The notes under the pieces are model-generated. The model worked only from the letters and a program-made list of their open reading frames with translations, did not search any database and was not told the DNA's origin. Positions 23,906-36,078 of a stretch of DNA of 64,000 bases are shown here, piece by piece (position 1 is the first letter of the stretch; each line of letters opens with the position of its first letter). Origin of the DNA: Aldrovandia affinis (lineage: Eukaryota; Chordata; Actinopteri; Notacanthiformes; Halosauridae); assembly GCA_029706075.1 (NCBI GenBank), contig JAINUG010000256.1, forward strand, positions 434,001-498,000, given 5' to 3'. Position numbers and translations under genes: made by a program.

Positions 23906-26900
23906 CCTGGAGATTTTTTGTAGCATAAACTGTACTTCAATGACAGAATGGCAGCATAATGGTCAAAAACATATTTAACATTTAGTGAAGTCACTGCTCT
24001 TGTTTCATGGTATTAGCAAAAACAACAGTAGCATGGAAGAAGGAAGACACATTTGTTTGGGGTAGGAGCCTGCAGCAAGGTAATCTGAATGATAGAAAGG
24101 TGGTTCTGTTGAACATTAAACAATGACATGACTTCTGGTGGACTGCATCAGTCAGAGCCAGATTATACCAGAGCAGGTAACTCACAATTACTCCTCCAAT
24201 TACTGCTGCTTTCCCTTATTTACTGCTTTTCAGAAATCTGCATGCATTTGGCCATTTAGAGCACACAATAGCTTTTTAGACCATGTTATATGAACAGAGC
24301 ATCCACAGCTTCTGCATGCCTTTCTCTGTCTGGGGAAAACTAGGATATGGTCTTTGATTTAACAGACATTCCACATCAGGCAACTATGCAGGCAGCATTT
24401 CAGCAGAGTTTCTTGTTTCCAGCTGTCTCGCTGGGTAGGATAACGAATGGTCTACCACTAAAATATAGAAAAGGATAGAATTACTAGTCGCTCACATGAA
24501 AGTATGCATATGAAACCTTCCAATTTCTTTAGCTTTTGAGTTTATGTTTTACATTAACTGCCTGTGTTTTTGTTGTGATTTCTATACCAGCCTCCAGGCT
24601 CTGTTTTCAGCAACCCTACGGGTATATATCACAATGCTCCTATATTTACTAGTGTCAGCTGTTTTGGACATTCCTTCCCTTCCCCATCTCTACCTTGAAT
24701 CAGTTTTAATTTTAATTTTCTCCCCTTTGCCATTGATGTCCAAACGGGGAATCACTGACTTCGTTCTACAGCCAGGTGCGATTCATTCTATCCCCGTACT
24801 CCAAGCCCTAGATAATATGCATCAAATTTTTAAATTCAACTTGCAGCATGTCCTAATAAAACCCCCTTTCAAATGCATATCTGTTTTATGGAAATATATT
24901 CTACTGAATGTTATTTAATAGAAACCTGCATTCAGGCTAAGAAGGATAGAATTTGGAATTTGCACCATCTGACCCTGAGGGAGAACCTTGCACACTGTTG
25001 GCCTCATGTGGTCAGGAGCACCCCACTGACCTAACTGCATGCCTGGACAGGCCCTAACTGGAGGTCTGCCCCCAGCTACTCCTAACTTCCGTTCCTGTCT
25101 GACAGGGACCTGGGGGAGGCAGCATGACTTGGGTTAGCAGAATCACAGGTCATGGAAAAAGACTGCCCCCTTGACAGTGACTTATTGCCTTTTCCACTTG
25201 TCTCCCAATGGAGACAGAAATCAGAGGTATTTCTGAAGCAACAAGGTGAATAAAGACACAAATATACCATCATGGTCATCATCTGTTTAACTGACACTGA
25301 AAATGTGAACACTCCTCAATTAATTAAATGTGAGAATTTCAAAGCAATAGGAGTCAAAAAATAGGAGTTAAAAATAACACCATATGGTAGAATTACCTGG
25401 AGAGCACACAAGCAGAGAAAACAGAAATCAGGAGCAATGCACAGACACCATCAATGGCATGTTAGTGTGGAAGATACTGGATCACTCCCTCACACAGACC
25501 ACACCCTGGCTTCCATCACCTGACACCTGATTTTCCGTCGAAAGCGTCCAGTGGGGCCCATTCAATAGGGTGGCCTCCGCTGCCATGGCTGATGACATGG
25601 GTGGCAGAACAGGGGCCATCACCCACACGGTCGCCAGCGCAGTTCATTGACCTCTCTGAGATAACTCTTTCATACAAGGTGTCAGGAAAGTATGGCATAG
25701 CCTGTGCTGCACAGACAGATTTACATGCTGTGCAGTGTAAATCCTTAACCTGCATCCGTCTGAGAGTTAGTCCTTCACTCAAACACTGTGCCTTACATCA
25801 TAAAATAGCGCAGGTCTATCTTGGACTGCGATATGTGCAAGAACTGGGAAGCACAATTCCGCATCCTTTTCTGCTTGAGCTTTCCATTGAAATGAGTGGC
25901 TTGAATGCTTACATTTACTGTCAATTGAATAAGAGCACATTATTTTAGCTTTGGGACCACCCAGAACATGGAAAATGCTGTGACATATTTTCAGAGGTCG
26001 TTTTTCTTCCCAAGAATCTTTTGATGCGGTGCAACAATAACAAAGTGGGAGCAGCCGCAGATGCATTGATTAATGGTGTAGAATGTCAAAATGCAGCCTT
26101 TCTGCTATAGCAAAGTTTCAATTTATTAGAATGCAGAAAAAAAACTTGGTCATAGTTTTCTAACCCTGGGTGACAATGAATGGATCTTATTTTTAAGCAA
26201 TATAAAAAATGACCATGAGTAAATACACTAATTGCATCACATGATCCACAAAGTTCGAACATCACAATAACATGATTGTGGGTAATATGTCTAAAGAAAC
26301 CCATATGGGAGAAATAAGGTAGTTGAGTTTTTTAAAAATGTACTGTATCTGTAGGATTTTTCTCTGCCCACTCCCATGACCTTTAACCTTTGTCAGAACA
26401 CTTTAAAATAGCATGGCTTACTTTGAAAATGAACAGAGATTATTGACAGCTCAGTGACCATTCTGAAAGCAACAATTTGTTAATCTTACACACAAAGTGT
26501 ATATTTTTCTTGTTCATGAAGGTGTGAGTCTACATATGTGTAGATTATTGAAACGGTTATGCAAATGTATTAAAACTGCCAAAAAGGCAAAACACATTTA
26601 ATTGCACACAAAATTAAAAACATTTGTTTAGTGCTAGTCCCTTTACTTTGTTATACAAACAGATTTGGTGAGGTTGTGTAAAAAACAGAATAAATAAGAG
26701 ACATTTCTTTCCCCCTGGGCTCAGAAATAGCCAGTCTATGTTTTATTGGACACTGTGTCCCCACTTCTTCAGTATGGTTTGTCACTATGAGAGGCATTCC
26801 AATATTACCAATGATTTCCAAAGTCATTCGCAATATAAATAACATCCTCTCACTGGGCAGTGACCTTGGGCAGACACAATATCAATTTGGCTGCGGATGA

Positions 26901-29900
26901 AAAGAGGGTTCATTCACACCTTGCCTAGTGCTCAATGTCAGTGTGAGGTTCTCCATCTGTGACCGTATTGCTTTCACCTGCTATACTGCTCCGTTTAAAG
27001 AGGTGTCCGATGCTGACTCTACAGTAAGAACGTGGTGTTTTGCTGCATCTGCCATCAGAACATTTCATTAACGAAATTGATTCACACTGTTACAGGACAG
27101 CTGTGCAGGTTGAGAAGAAAAGAAGAGTATTATGCATGTGATTGTGGCATGGACCCCCCTCTCCACCTCAGCATGGCCTCCAATGGCAGCTCCCGCTAAC
27201 GAGTGCTCTTGTCTGTCTCTTAGCTCATGTCGTGCGACTAAACTGTCGGCACCTCCTACAGGGATTACAATTAATCCACTTACTTCAAGAGGCTAGTCTC
27301 CTACTTCAGGGAAAAGATGCAGCATCAGAGAGTGTGAACATCCTAGATGTCTGCCACATCCATCATCTCTGACCCCTGTTAGGAGTCTCACCTGGTTATG
27401 CAAAAGGTTTATCTTAAGGTTTATCTCCTCCATAACCTTCCATGATAACCCCTGGCACTTTCCATTACAGCTGCGAAGACTCTGTACCAATGTTACTTAT
27501 GGAACATTAAACAAAAGGCACTCAATATAAACACCATGTACACACACAAGTCTATCTATTAATCAAATATGTATCCAAGACTCATCATTTGTTGACTGAC
27601 CCACTTTGTTTTAGGTTTAGAATTTTCATGTTCTCATTCTTGACAGATCGTATAAATAAGGATCAAAGACATTTGATAACATCTATGGACTTTTTCTTGT
27701 GAGCACAAGAAAAAAAAAGAACAACTCAAATTAGGGTAAATGCTTTTGCATTTAAAGCGTATGGAATTTGTCAAAACGTTCCATTAAAAATCCACTCCCC
27801 CCACTGTGATTACAATCTGAAAATACAGCCAGAATGAGCATGAGAGTTCTGTTAAAAAAAAAAATTCTGTGTGGTTAGGGTGAAGTTGTGACTTCATTAT
27901 TTCTTAATAAATGTTTTTGGGTTTTGTATTATAGATAAATTACTTGAATAGTTGTATTTGTGAACTCTCAGTTGAAATACACCCAAAATGTGATCCATTG
28001 ATATACTGATTGAGTACTGAATAAATCATTTACACCACAAAATGGAATGAACTGCAAGCCTCGTTGCAAATACTTACTCAGGACACTAGAACATTCTCCA
28101 TTTCATTACAGAGTAATTTAACTTAAAAATGTATACAACTTATTTTTCTCCACTCAATGCTGGCTGGCCAGCCCTGGGAAAGCAAGGTACTCTCCAGAAA
28201 GCAAACAACCCTTTCAAGGTTTCCCAAAGATTCCAGGGCAAAGGTGAAGTCACATTCATTGTGCAGTAGCCATAGCAACAATCATCCAAGAGTCCAGCAT
28301 CAACATTGCTACCAGGCTTAAATTGCCTGTAGCACTGATTTTCACCATGGTCTCATACTTCATGTCTGGTCTTGTCCCAAGAACACTGGTTCAGAGGAAA
28401 TAGTTAGCATGTTCTCATGTGGGAGATTACATAACACCAAACTGCTTTCTGAGGACTCTGTCTTATCAATGAAGGCCAATGTGGCTAGACAAACCAAAAA
28501 TATTTGAATTTTGTGACTTGACCAGTCTCGTTTTGAGATGACGTAACCTGTGACAGCCTTGACTGTGATTATTGGATAGCTTAAATCAAATGCAGCACAG
28601 TTTAAAAATAATCATATTTGTCAAAAGGGAAAAGCTGCTTTCCTTATGGTAGAAAGGAGAATGTTTGTCTTTGAAGCAACTTACACACAGGTGACAGTGC
28701 TTGGCAATCAGTATCATATTTCTGATTTCCTATTACTGAAAGGTCTGAAAATCTACCGCTAAAAATGTCTGGACAGAAAATACATGAAATATAATTTCGA
28801 GTCGACGTTAAGGATAATCTAGTTTGTAAGACCCCTTAATGATTTGGAAGGGAGGCAACTGTTGTATGTCAGTCGTTCAGATGTTTTCTAGTGAACAGTG
28901 TCATTATATCATCTATATTGATGCACTGCAAGGGCTTTGATCCGAGATGCTAGATCATTACTTTGCCGATTTAGGATGCACCATGTGAATCAGACAGCAT
29001 GCAAAGCCAACGTTTTTGTCGGCCTCTGTTTAGGGACCTTGATTATCAAGCTGTCGGAGTGCAAACTATTGACCCCCAGAATTCAGGGATGCCCGGTGAG
29101 CTGTGAGGTCTGAGGTATGGACAATGACTCTGTCTGTGCTCACTGAAACAAGGATTACCCTCATGTCAGGGGTGGCGGTGAATTTGTTCATGGCTGACGC
29201 TGGCTCCTCTCGAACCTGCGACATCAAAGCGGGGCGTTTGTGAAAGCCATCAGTGGAACGAGAGGCAGACGTGCCGGATAAGTATCTGCACAGTGTACAG
29301 TGGAGCCTGGCTTTAAAGCTCATTAGTGTGTCTTTGGTACTGCAGCATTGTGCTGAAACTTATTTTCCTCCTTTTCTGGCTATTTAAAATCTTCAATTAT
29401 AAGACAGCTGTTGCTAAGAAAATAATTTAAATTTGTATACCAATCTATTAAAAGCATATGCAGTACAAGTACTGTGCTTAAATACAGTTAAAAAACTATT
29501 TGGGATTCAATCATAAATATGTTTGCAAAGTCTCATTTCTCTTAATACTTTTATTCCCATAGTTTTTTATAAATAAACTAGTTTAGCTATATTGCTACAT
29601 ATATATGTATATGGACATAGGTGGAGTTGCAGTAGGTACTGACAAACGGTCATATTGTCACATCTGTAATAAGAAATGTTGCCTTTGGTTTCATGTTTAT
29701 TGCGTATAGATTCATATTTGAAATATTTAAAACATTTGACTGTACAATTGAATTAGTGTAGGGAAAATTAATTTTAATTAAGTTCCTTGCATCAATTTAT
29801 GACATGCAATTTGTTTCTACAGAGGTGTGAAAATTGAAATGGGTGGATCAGAAATACTGAATTTAAACTACTGGAAGATGATGTTACAAAACAAACCCCA

Positions 29901-30889
29901 CAGAGATATAATAATACAATATTATTATTCTGTATTCTGTATTATTCAACCCCACACCACGACCACTGCATCTGTGTTTTGATGACCTTTAAACTGAAGA
30001 AAAGCTTGATTCATAAAGAGTGACTTTCTCATGAGATGTATATAAATAAAACATACATGTGCCAATCTGCAAGAAAAGGTGAAAAAGAGAGAGGTACATT
30101 GCAGATTACTTCTGACCCTTTCACACAAAATAAAATCTGGTCATGCGCTACATGTTGACAGACAGGCCAGGATTTTTATGCCAGAATAATCAGTGCTCCC
30201 CGAAATAGTTGAGACACTCAGATTACCAGTTATCATTGGAATTTGTGAATGTCTTGTGAAAAGGTACCTTTTTGCAGAATTTCTATTTCATTCAATCAAA
30301 CTTCTAGAACAGATGTTTCAAAACAGGTTCGAATTTTGACCCCATGTAATCCTATCTGACCTCAATGCAATTACGAAAACTCCCATGACTTTTAATATGA
30401 CTAGGCCAGATATATGGAGGATAATGAGAAAATGGGAAACCCCCGACATAATTTTGGCCCTCCTCCAAGTGTCTCCTGGATGAAAATATGCCATTTTCCA
30501 TATATGGACTGCCTGCACCTGGATGAGAGAACTGATATTGAAAAATCAGTACTTTACAGACACAAAAGGAAAATGTGAAAGAAAGCTGTGGATTAAATGT
30601 AAAGTGCAGCACATTTTTTATGATAAGAACATTTACACTGAGTTTTCACTTAATATCTGATAAGAAGCATTATGCCTAAGATATCCTTTTAAACTTTAAC
30701 ACTTCCTAAAACTATGCTTTTATTGACCCAAGGCTTTTTAACTTTGGAATGTTTCCAGTGTACAAAGTGCTGCAGAAAAAAAGATCAAACAAGTTATCTG
30801 AACATAAAGCATTCTTTGAAAACTCAAAGAATGCCCAATTCTTTGGGCATTTTGAAACCCTTGCATAAGATGCAGCATAAAGACTGTAT
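23906..30889. other. Unassigned, mostly unique 7 kb
   Basis: Only short frames without recognisable domains. I saw no transposon termini, microsatellites of note or RNA genes. This is the longest stretch in the window not attributable to mobile elements. If the locus holds host exons or regulatory DNA, they are most likely here or at 19-23 kb, but the sequence alone gives no positive sign. Confidence 0.45.
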
Positions 30890-30955
30890 CTATGGCAGGC
30901 AAAGACATGGTTTAATTCATATTTATGAAACAGAAGTCAACAGGTCACCATTGGT
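30890..30955 (+). pseudogene. LINE-C reverse transcriptase, left piece
   Basis: A 5'-truncated LINE fragment. The frame TWFNSYL, stop, NRSQQVTIG ends exactly at the hAT-2 terminus at 30956. This motif is the segment just before motif B in LINE reverse transcriptases. Its continuation is found on the opposite strand at 33303-32521, which implies an inversion. Confidence 0.7.
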
Positions 30956-31351
30956 CAGGGCCGGCTCTACACATTTTGGTGCCCTAGGCAAGACTGGCAT
31001 TTGGGTCCCCCCCCCCCCCATCAAACATCAATCAGACATCACCATGGAAGCTAGCCACATTATTATCACTGATATAATGTTGTAGCCTACTACTAATTTT
31101 GGTAGCCTAATAATGAAGCGTGAGACTCAAGGCAAGCATGAGGGTTTTGCAACTCTGCAATTCAGGTGTAGTAGCCTAGTTTTGGGAATAACTACAGGTG
31201 GGTACTAATAAGCTTCAAGCCAAAACATGAGGGTTGGGTAATTCAGCATCAGCATGCATTCATCCTTCAATCTGTATGAGTCTAGCAGTAGCTCTTAGCA
31301 TCACATTATCTAGCTAGCATTAGCTTGTTTATTACTTAGCTAGTTAGCTCC

Positions 31352-31530
31352 CTAGCCTCCTACAATAACCCAGAAACACAACAAAACGGCATTTTGATGA
31401 CATAGCCTACCTCTTAATTGGGCTCTCTTTTCCTCCTCCTCCTTCCTCCGTTTTCTCCCCTGCGCACCTGAAGGCTTGTGCCTTTTCAAAGTCATTGTGC
31501 AAATATAAAATCTGTCATCGATCTGATATC
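31352..31530 (-). pseudogene. hAT-2 transposase N-terminal remnant
   Basis: The minus-strand frame contains MTLKRHKPSGAQGRKRRKEE followed by an acidic and basic helix. This resembles the start of hAT transposases of the group ending in a zinc-finger MYM/ZNF862-like protein, which open with a basic KPSGAQ-R-KRK motif. The rest of the protein is missing, so the element is non-autonomous. Upstream codons of the same open frame (to 31633) are probably not part of the original protein. Confidence 0.5.
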
Positions 31531-31830
31531 TATCTTGCGTCGCGCTGATGTTGGCTCTCTGCCTGACTGCATCAGTAGTGCGTGCCTCTCTGACCCCGTC
31601 ACCTGCGCTTGACCCGACAGGCGACAGCACCACTTTGGCTTCCCTGTAAATTATATTGGCTGGTTACCTGTAGCCTAATCTATCCAACATTAGATACATT
31701 TAAAACACTAGACATTCGTAGTCAGCTGTTCAAAAAAGTAGTAACATTAGGCATTTGCATGCAGTGACCCTAGCCAACTCTTAGGGGTGCAGTGAACTTG
31801 TTAGCTAATTTTGTTTAATAATCTCTTCGT

Positions 31831-32150
31831 ATACATTTACATTTACATTTTAAGCATTTAGCAGACGCTCTTATCCAGAGCGACTTACAAGATGTGCATT
31901 AATACAAGGTAAGAACAATCAAGGTTAGCGTACGAGATCAGTGCAGTAAAACGGCAAAAGACATCATTGCAGGCGTCTGTGTATCATATCTGTAACATTG
32001 GGAAAGAAAAGGTTAGTGGGTGTTTTTTTATTTTTTTATTTAATTTTATTATTATTTATTTTTTTACAAGTAAACAGTGGTGACAGCAGATTGGCTAGAA
32101 GGACAGTGTTCAGTGGAAGTGGAGTCTGAAGAGGTGGGTTTTGAGTCTCA
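31831..32150 (-). mobile_element. L2-A LINE 3' end inside hAT-2
   Basis: The plus strand shows TACATTTACATTTTAAGCAT, the inverted L2 stem-loop with CTCTTATCCAGAGCGACTT, and 3' UTR sequence closely matching 37460-37745. It stops where GAGTCTC is followed by unrelated ATATACAGTATATG. About 320 bp, 5' truncated. Confidence 0.88.
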
Positions 32151-32520
32151 TATACAGTATATGCACAATTTTAGTTAGCCAGCGATTTCTACTTTGGCTG
32201 CCTCGCTACAAAACATTTAGCAGCCTTGCTTGCTGGTTGTTGATTGTTGTTAAACGCCCGAGCAATTGAAGAATGGTTACGTTAAGTTAGTCGTCACACA
32301 GATCAGTGACACTTGACAGTTGTTATTAACTAGCTTGCAATTGTTAGCTAGCTTAGGAAACCAAGATTGGATGTCTATCCCTAACATTGTTGTGTAAGCA
32401 GTGATAACGGGTTCTCGAGGTTAACTAGCTGGCTAAACATAGCTAGAAGAAAACATACTAGGTCAGAGTTAGCTATGCTGAACGATTAGTATGATGGTTA
32501 ACGTTAGTTAACCAGGCTCG

Positions 32521-33303
32521 CTAATGCATTTCCAAGCTGTTTGCAGAGGGAGGATAAGCGAAGTGTTTCAAACAAGCTTTCAAAATGGGTGGAACTAGAT
32601 GGTGGATACATTTAAATGTAAGTGTGAGGTTGGAGTAATAACTGAGCAGATTGTACTTCTTTAGGATATTGCAGTGATGGAATCTTAGCGGTTTCCTGGT
32701 CAGGACTTTGATAGTTTGGTTATAGAGGGATGTTATTGGTTTGATGGCGGAGGCTGCTGCCTGAAACCAAGAGGTTATGCAGCATGAGAAATTAGAGAAT
32801 ATAATGGCATGCATAAATGTCAGAGCTGTGTGGAATGGTAAGCAGTGTCTGATTTGCCTAAAGGTTTGAAAATTGGCCCTAACAGTTCTACCAAATTTTT
32901 GTATGTGTTTGTCAAACCTTAGCTGAGAGTCTAAAACAATTCCAAGGTATTTAAAATCTTGTACTGTCTCTAGTTTGTTGTCTTTTATCCTCACACTGAA
33001 GGTTTCTGTGGCTGGCAGCTTTCTAATTGAGAGATACATAGAGACAGTTTTTTTTTTACATTCAATGTTAGGTAGGAAGTCACAGGCCAGTGTGTCACCT
33101 TGACTGTGTCTGTTAGTTTAGCTGCAGCAATAGTAGGTGTTTTTGCCGCCACAAACAAAATGGTGTCATCAGCTTACATTTGTAACCCAACTCCTGGGCA
33201 CTCCTCAGAAATGTAATTGATATATAAACCAAAAGTCCAAGTACTGATCCTTGTGGAATACTCATTTTAATTTCACGGCATTCAGATTTAGAATGACCAA
33301 TGG
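32521..33303 (-). pseudogene. LINE-C reverse transcriptase, inverted right piece
   Basis: Read on the minus strand from 33303: after the 8-bp hAT-2 duplication it gives KMSIPQGSVLG (motif B), then an ADDT-type motif C whose alanine-aspartate step falls in a frameshift, then LFVAAKTPT-like sequence and a long frame (33039-32521, 172 codons) with FKYLGIVLDSQLRFDKHI, RQIRHCLPFHTALT and a basic C-terminal part. The frame continues exactly from the left piece at 30955 across the 8-mer. Several frameshifts and a 3' truncation at about 32525 make it inactive. Confidence 0.75.
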
Positions 33304-33345
33304 CAGGGCCGGCTCAAGGCACAGGAGTGGGGTTTGCCGGTCTAC
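33304..33345 (+). mobile_element. hAT-2 right terminus, inverted
   Basis: CAGGGCCGGCTCAAGGC shares its first 12 bases with the left end at 30956 and is preceded by ACCAATGG, the reverse complement of the left 8-bp flank. In an unrearranged element this end would read GCCGGCCCTG followed by CCATTGGT. How far the hAT sequence runs to the right is not clear. Confidence 0.7.
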
Positions 33346-34463
33346 GGACCGGATCTTTATTTTTCACACTCTCCCCAGACGCGGGAGAGCAGAACAGTGG
33401 GAGAGCAGGTTAAATAAAACAAACACAAAGTCTTCACCCTACTTGCCACAAAGCTTTCGGGAAAAAACTATTAAATAAAACAACAAACTAAAATAAACAA
33501 TAATTGAAAGCCCGCCTCCTCCAAGGGGGGGAATCCCCTTTTGGGGAACACACAACAAACTGACAGTCAGCGGCTTTCCACACCGCTTCCATGCATCCAC
33601 ATTTAACACACATCAACACTTACTGGGACAGGGTAGAACTCTATGCACTGTCCCGACACACACTCAACACACATCAACAGTACACCGCGCCTCTTCAGTC
33701 CGGAGTTCCACTAGAACCTCCCCAGGTACACACATATCCAGTGACTTTTCAAATGCTTCCCTAACCCATGCAGACAGACACTCAAACTTTTCAGTCCGAG
33801 TTCTCTTTTAACCCAAACACACAGAGACCCTTGCCACTCCTCACAGTGAGAGTTCTCTGGCAATCAGCCCCGAGACTCTCCACTGCCCAAGTGCGAGTTC
33901 TCTTCCAATCACACAGAGGGCGAGAGGCGGATGCTATTTCATTGCGCCCTCTCGCTCTCTTTCCCAGACACACAGGAAGCACTCTACTCAGTCACTCTAG
34001 ACACGCGCACGCGCACGACAACACTAACTCTCTTGATGCACACACATGAATGACAAGACAAAGACTAACTGATCCCCCACTCACCCCACCTGCTCTTAAA
34101 TAGGCTTACTTTCTGCCTGGCTCAGGTGGGACTCGTGAGGCAATCACCCGTCTATCATTCACTCACCCAATCACAATTACTCCATACCAAACAATTCACA
34201 TTCTCACACACAACTAGGTAAGTGAATAATCACTTACCAATCACTTACCAATTAACCAATTTGCCAATTAAATAATAATTAAATAAATTATGGCATTTGG
34301 AGCAACCTTCTGGGCAACAGTTCACACTCTCACACCCTGCGAGAGTGCCAAACCTGCCCCCGGAAAGTCTCACTGCTCCAAAGACCTCCCCAGCGTAGGA
34401 AAACAAAGGCAACCCTGCCACTCCCATGTTTCAGAGACCGACGCCCTCCACAGTCCCTTACAA
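33346..34463 (-). mobile_element. Candidate solo LTR
   Basis: The minus strand from about 34463 starts TGTAAGGGACTGTGG. It contains a TATTTAAGAG box (about 34100) followed by a GC-skewed leader-like region, and has AATAAA in TGAAAAATAAAGATCC near 33360. TATA box, downstream leader and polyadenylation signal in this order and spacing are what an LTR has. I could not confirm a target duplication or exact ends, so it may instead be part of the hAT-2 interior. Confidence 0.35.
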
Positions 34464-34968
34464 ATAAAGTAATACAAATAATAATAACTTGACCTGTAAT
34501 TTTCTGTTCTTCATATACTTCAAATAAGCGTGTAATATACATGATTACTTTGCATGTGTAAATATGATATTAAATACTTTTTAACCCATTAAATGTACGG
34601 ATAACTTAACCTTGCATTTTCTGAGGTCCCCCTCAGTTGGGACCTGAAATTCAAGGCTGATCATTGTAACCACAAGGCCTTAGAACTGGTTCACATAAAA
34701 ATAATCAAATTCATACAGTTTTAAAGTCACACCACCAATATGGTTATTTTAAGGTCAATAATGAGAGATACCTTTGAATTCACCATTACAATGAAGGAAA
34801 CATAGTTGAAATGACACGCTAGCTGATATTTCAGTGTTGCTGGTGACTTTGTCAGACTGGTCTCAAAATGGTTATTTTCTATTCTTCAACTTTGACCACA
34901 TTTACATTGTTTCCAGTTGGAGCCTGAGCTAAGTAAAATGTTCCAGTTGCTACTACAAAATTCAGTAT
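34464..34968. other. Unassigned flank of ERV-B
   Basis: No gene or repeat recognised. Its last four bases, GTAT, are the ERV-B target duplication. Confidence 0.5.
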
Positions 34969-35362
34969 TGTTAGGTTCACGAAATTCAGAAGACCTTCAA
35001 AGTGAATAGAGAACACTTGCACCAAATGAGAAAACAGAACATTCAACCAATTTTCAACAGAGTTTATTTAACCAAATGCATTCGGGGTTCACTGCCTCCC
35101 TGCCAGGCAATGAACAAATCATTTCCGGAGAGAACACTTCTTATACACAATAGCCACCCCTAGACAGATGCCCTAGCCTCGCCCACTCACCAGTCACAAG
35201 ACATTTATTTTCCCATCTCTGGGAGAACCTCGTATCTTTTGGCAAGGCACACTGCTCTGACCTTGACTGTCGGTCAGCTACCCATGCAAAACAGTTCCGC
35301 AAAACGGTACAAGTATGTGAAGTTATTCAGAAACAATTTTTAAACACAGAATTTCTCTATCA
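34969..35362 (-). repeat. ERV-B 3' LTR
   Basis: 394 bp, starting TGATAGAGAA and ending CCTAACA when read on the minus strand. The sequence carries a TATAAG box (about 35141) and an AATAAA polyadenylation signal (complement at 35063-35068). It has 22 bp and 8 bp that the other LTR lacks. Confidence 0.92.
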
Positions 35363-35376
35363 ATCCCTCCTTTTTA
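35363..35376 (-). promoter_or_regulatory. ERV-B polypurine tract
   Basis: The minus strand reads AAAAAGGAGGGAT directly before the 3' LTR start TGATAG. This is the expected plus-strand DNA primer. Confidence 0.8.
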
Positions 35377-35447
35377 TGATTTTATCCCATATAGTCATAA
35401 AATATTTTCACATTTTGCGCGTAGCAAGTTTATTTCAATGCAGAAGC

Positions 35448-36078
35448 TTAAACATCTTTAAACAAGTTTTGCAAGGCCATGGCAGTATCGTCATAGTCTG
35501 GAGGATCAATTATCTCTTCATTCCCAGAGTTAGATTGTCCTTCTTCAGAATCTAGGTTGTCATACTCATCAGTTTCCCTCTCCTCCAGGGCCAAAGCCTG
35601 ATACGCTGGGGTACTTTGCATCATTTGGGTGATCATCATCAGTCATCAGGTCTTTTTGTTGGGCCAGGGCAAATTTCTTAAGACCTTCCATAGCTTGATC
35701 TATGGTTTTACCATCCGCATCATTATCAGGTATGTAGGTACAACACGCAGTTCCAATTATGTGGCATACTCCTCCCTTGGAGGCAGTCATGAGGTCCAGG
35801 ACCATACGATTTTGAATTGTCATTAATCTAAGTGCAGTTAACTCGTTTTTTTTCCCCTTTTATTCAGTGTGAAATTGATCAATGCACTCAGGCGGTAGTT
35901 TATTGTCTCTACACTTAACATTAATTTTCCCACCCCCATTTGGGGAAAAATACTAAGAACCGCTTTGTTCCCTGTACTCCAAAGTTTGTGATCTTCTGGA
36001 ACATTACTTCCCCATATTGCATCATGCTTATCCTCTAAGGATCTTTTTGCACGACCCTGTGTTTCAGCGCTTATCACC
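35448..36078 (-). pseudogene. env: ERV-B env, transmembrane subunit remnant
   Basis: The frame 36077-35838 carries a basic furin-like cleavage site (RAKR) and the region expected for the fusion domain and first heptad. 35823-35569 continues with the QNR-type segment and the CX6CC disulfide motif (C20, C27, C28 of that frame) typical of gamma-type Env, which bonds to the surface subunit. After this the frame runs into acidic, hydrophilic sequence (35639-35448 in another frame) that looks like a cytoplasmic tail. The hydrophobic membrane anchor that should lie between is absent, so it is deleted. At least two frameshifts. The protein would not be made or anchored. Confidence 0.75.

Larger units (their letters stand above)
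30956..32520 (-). mobile_element. hAT-2 transposon, left part
   Basis: Starts CAGGGCCGGCTCTACAC after the 8-bp sequence CCATTGGT (30948-30955). A second terminus sharing the first 12 bases (CAGGGCCGGCTC) lies at 33304 behind ACCAATGG, the reverse complement of that 8-mer, so both ends belong to one insertion rearranged by inversion. A transposase N-terminal remnant lies on the minus strand at 31352-31530. The piece holds a poly(C) run at 31007-31019 and an L2-A 3' end. Its right boundary, the inversion breakpoint, is near 32520 but not exact. Confidence 0.7.

Noticed and set aside
25516-25948. 118-codon plus and 88-codon minus frames
   Set aside because: Overlapping frames with no recognisable domain and no sign of codon bias. 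Treated as chance.
31007-31019. Poly(C) run
   Set aside because: Simple homopolymer inside hAT-2, with no structure around it.
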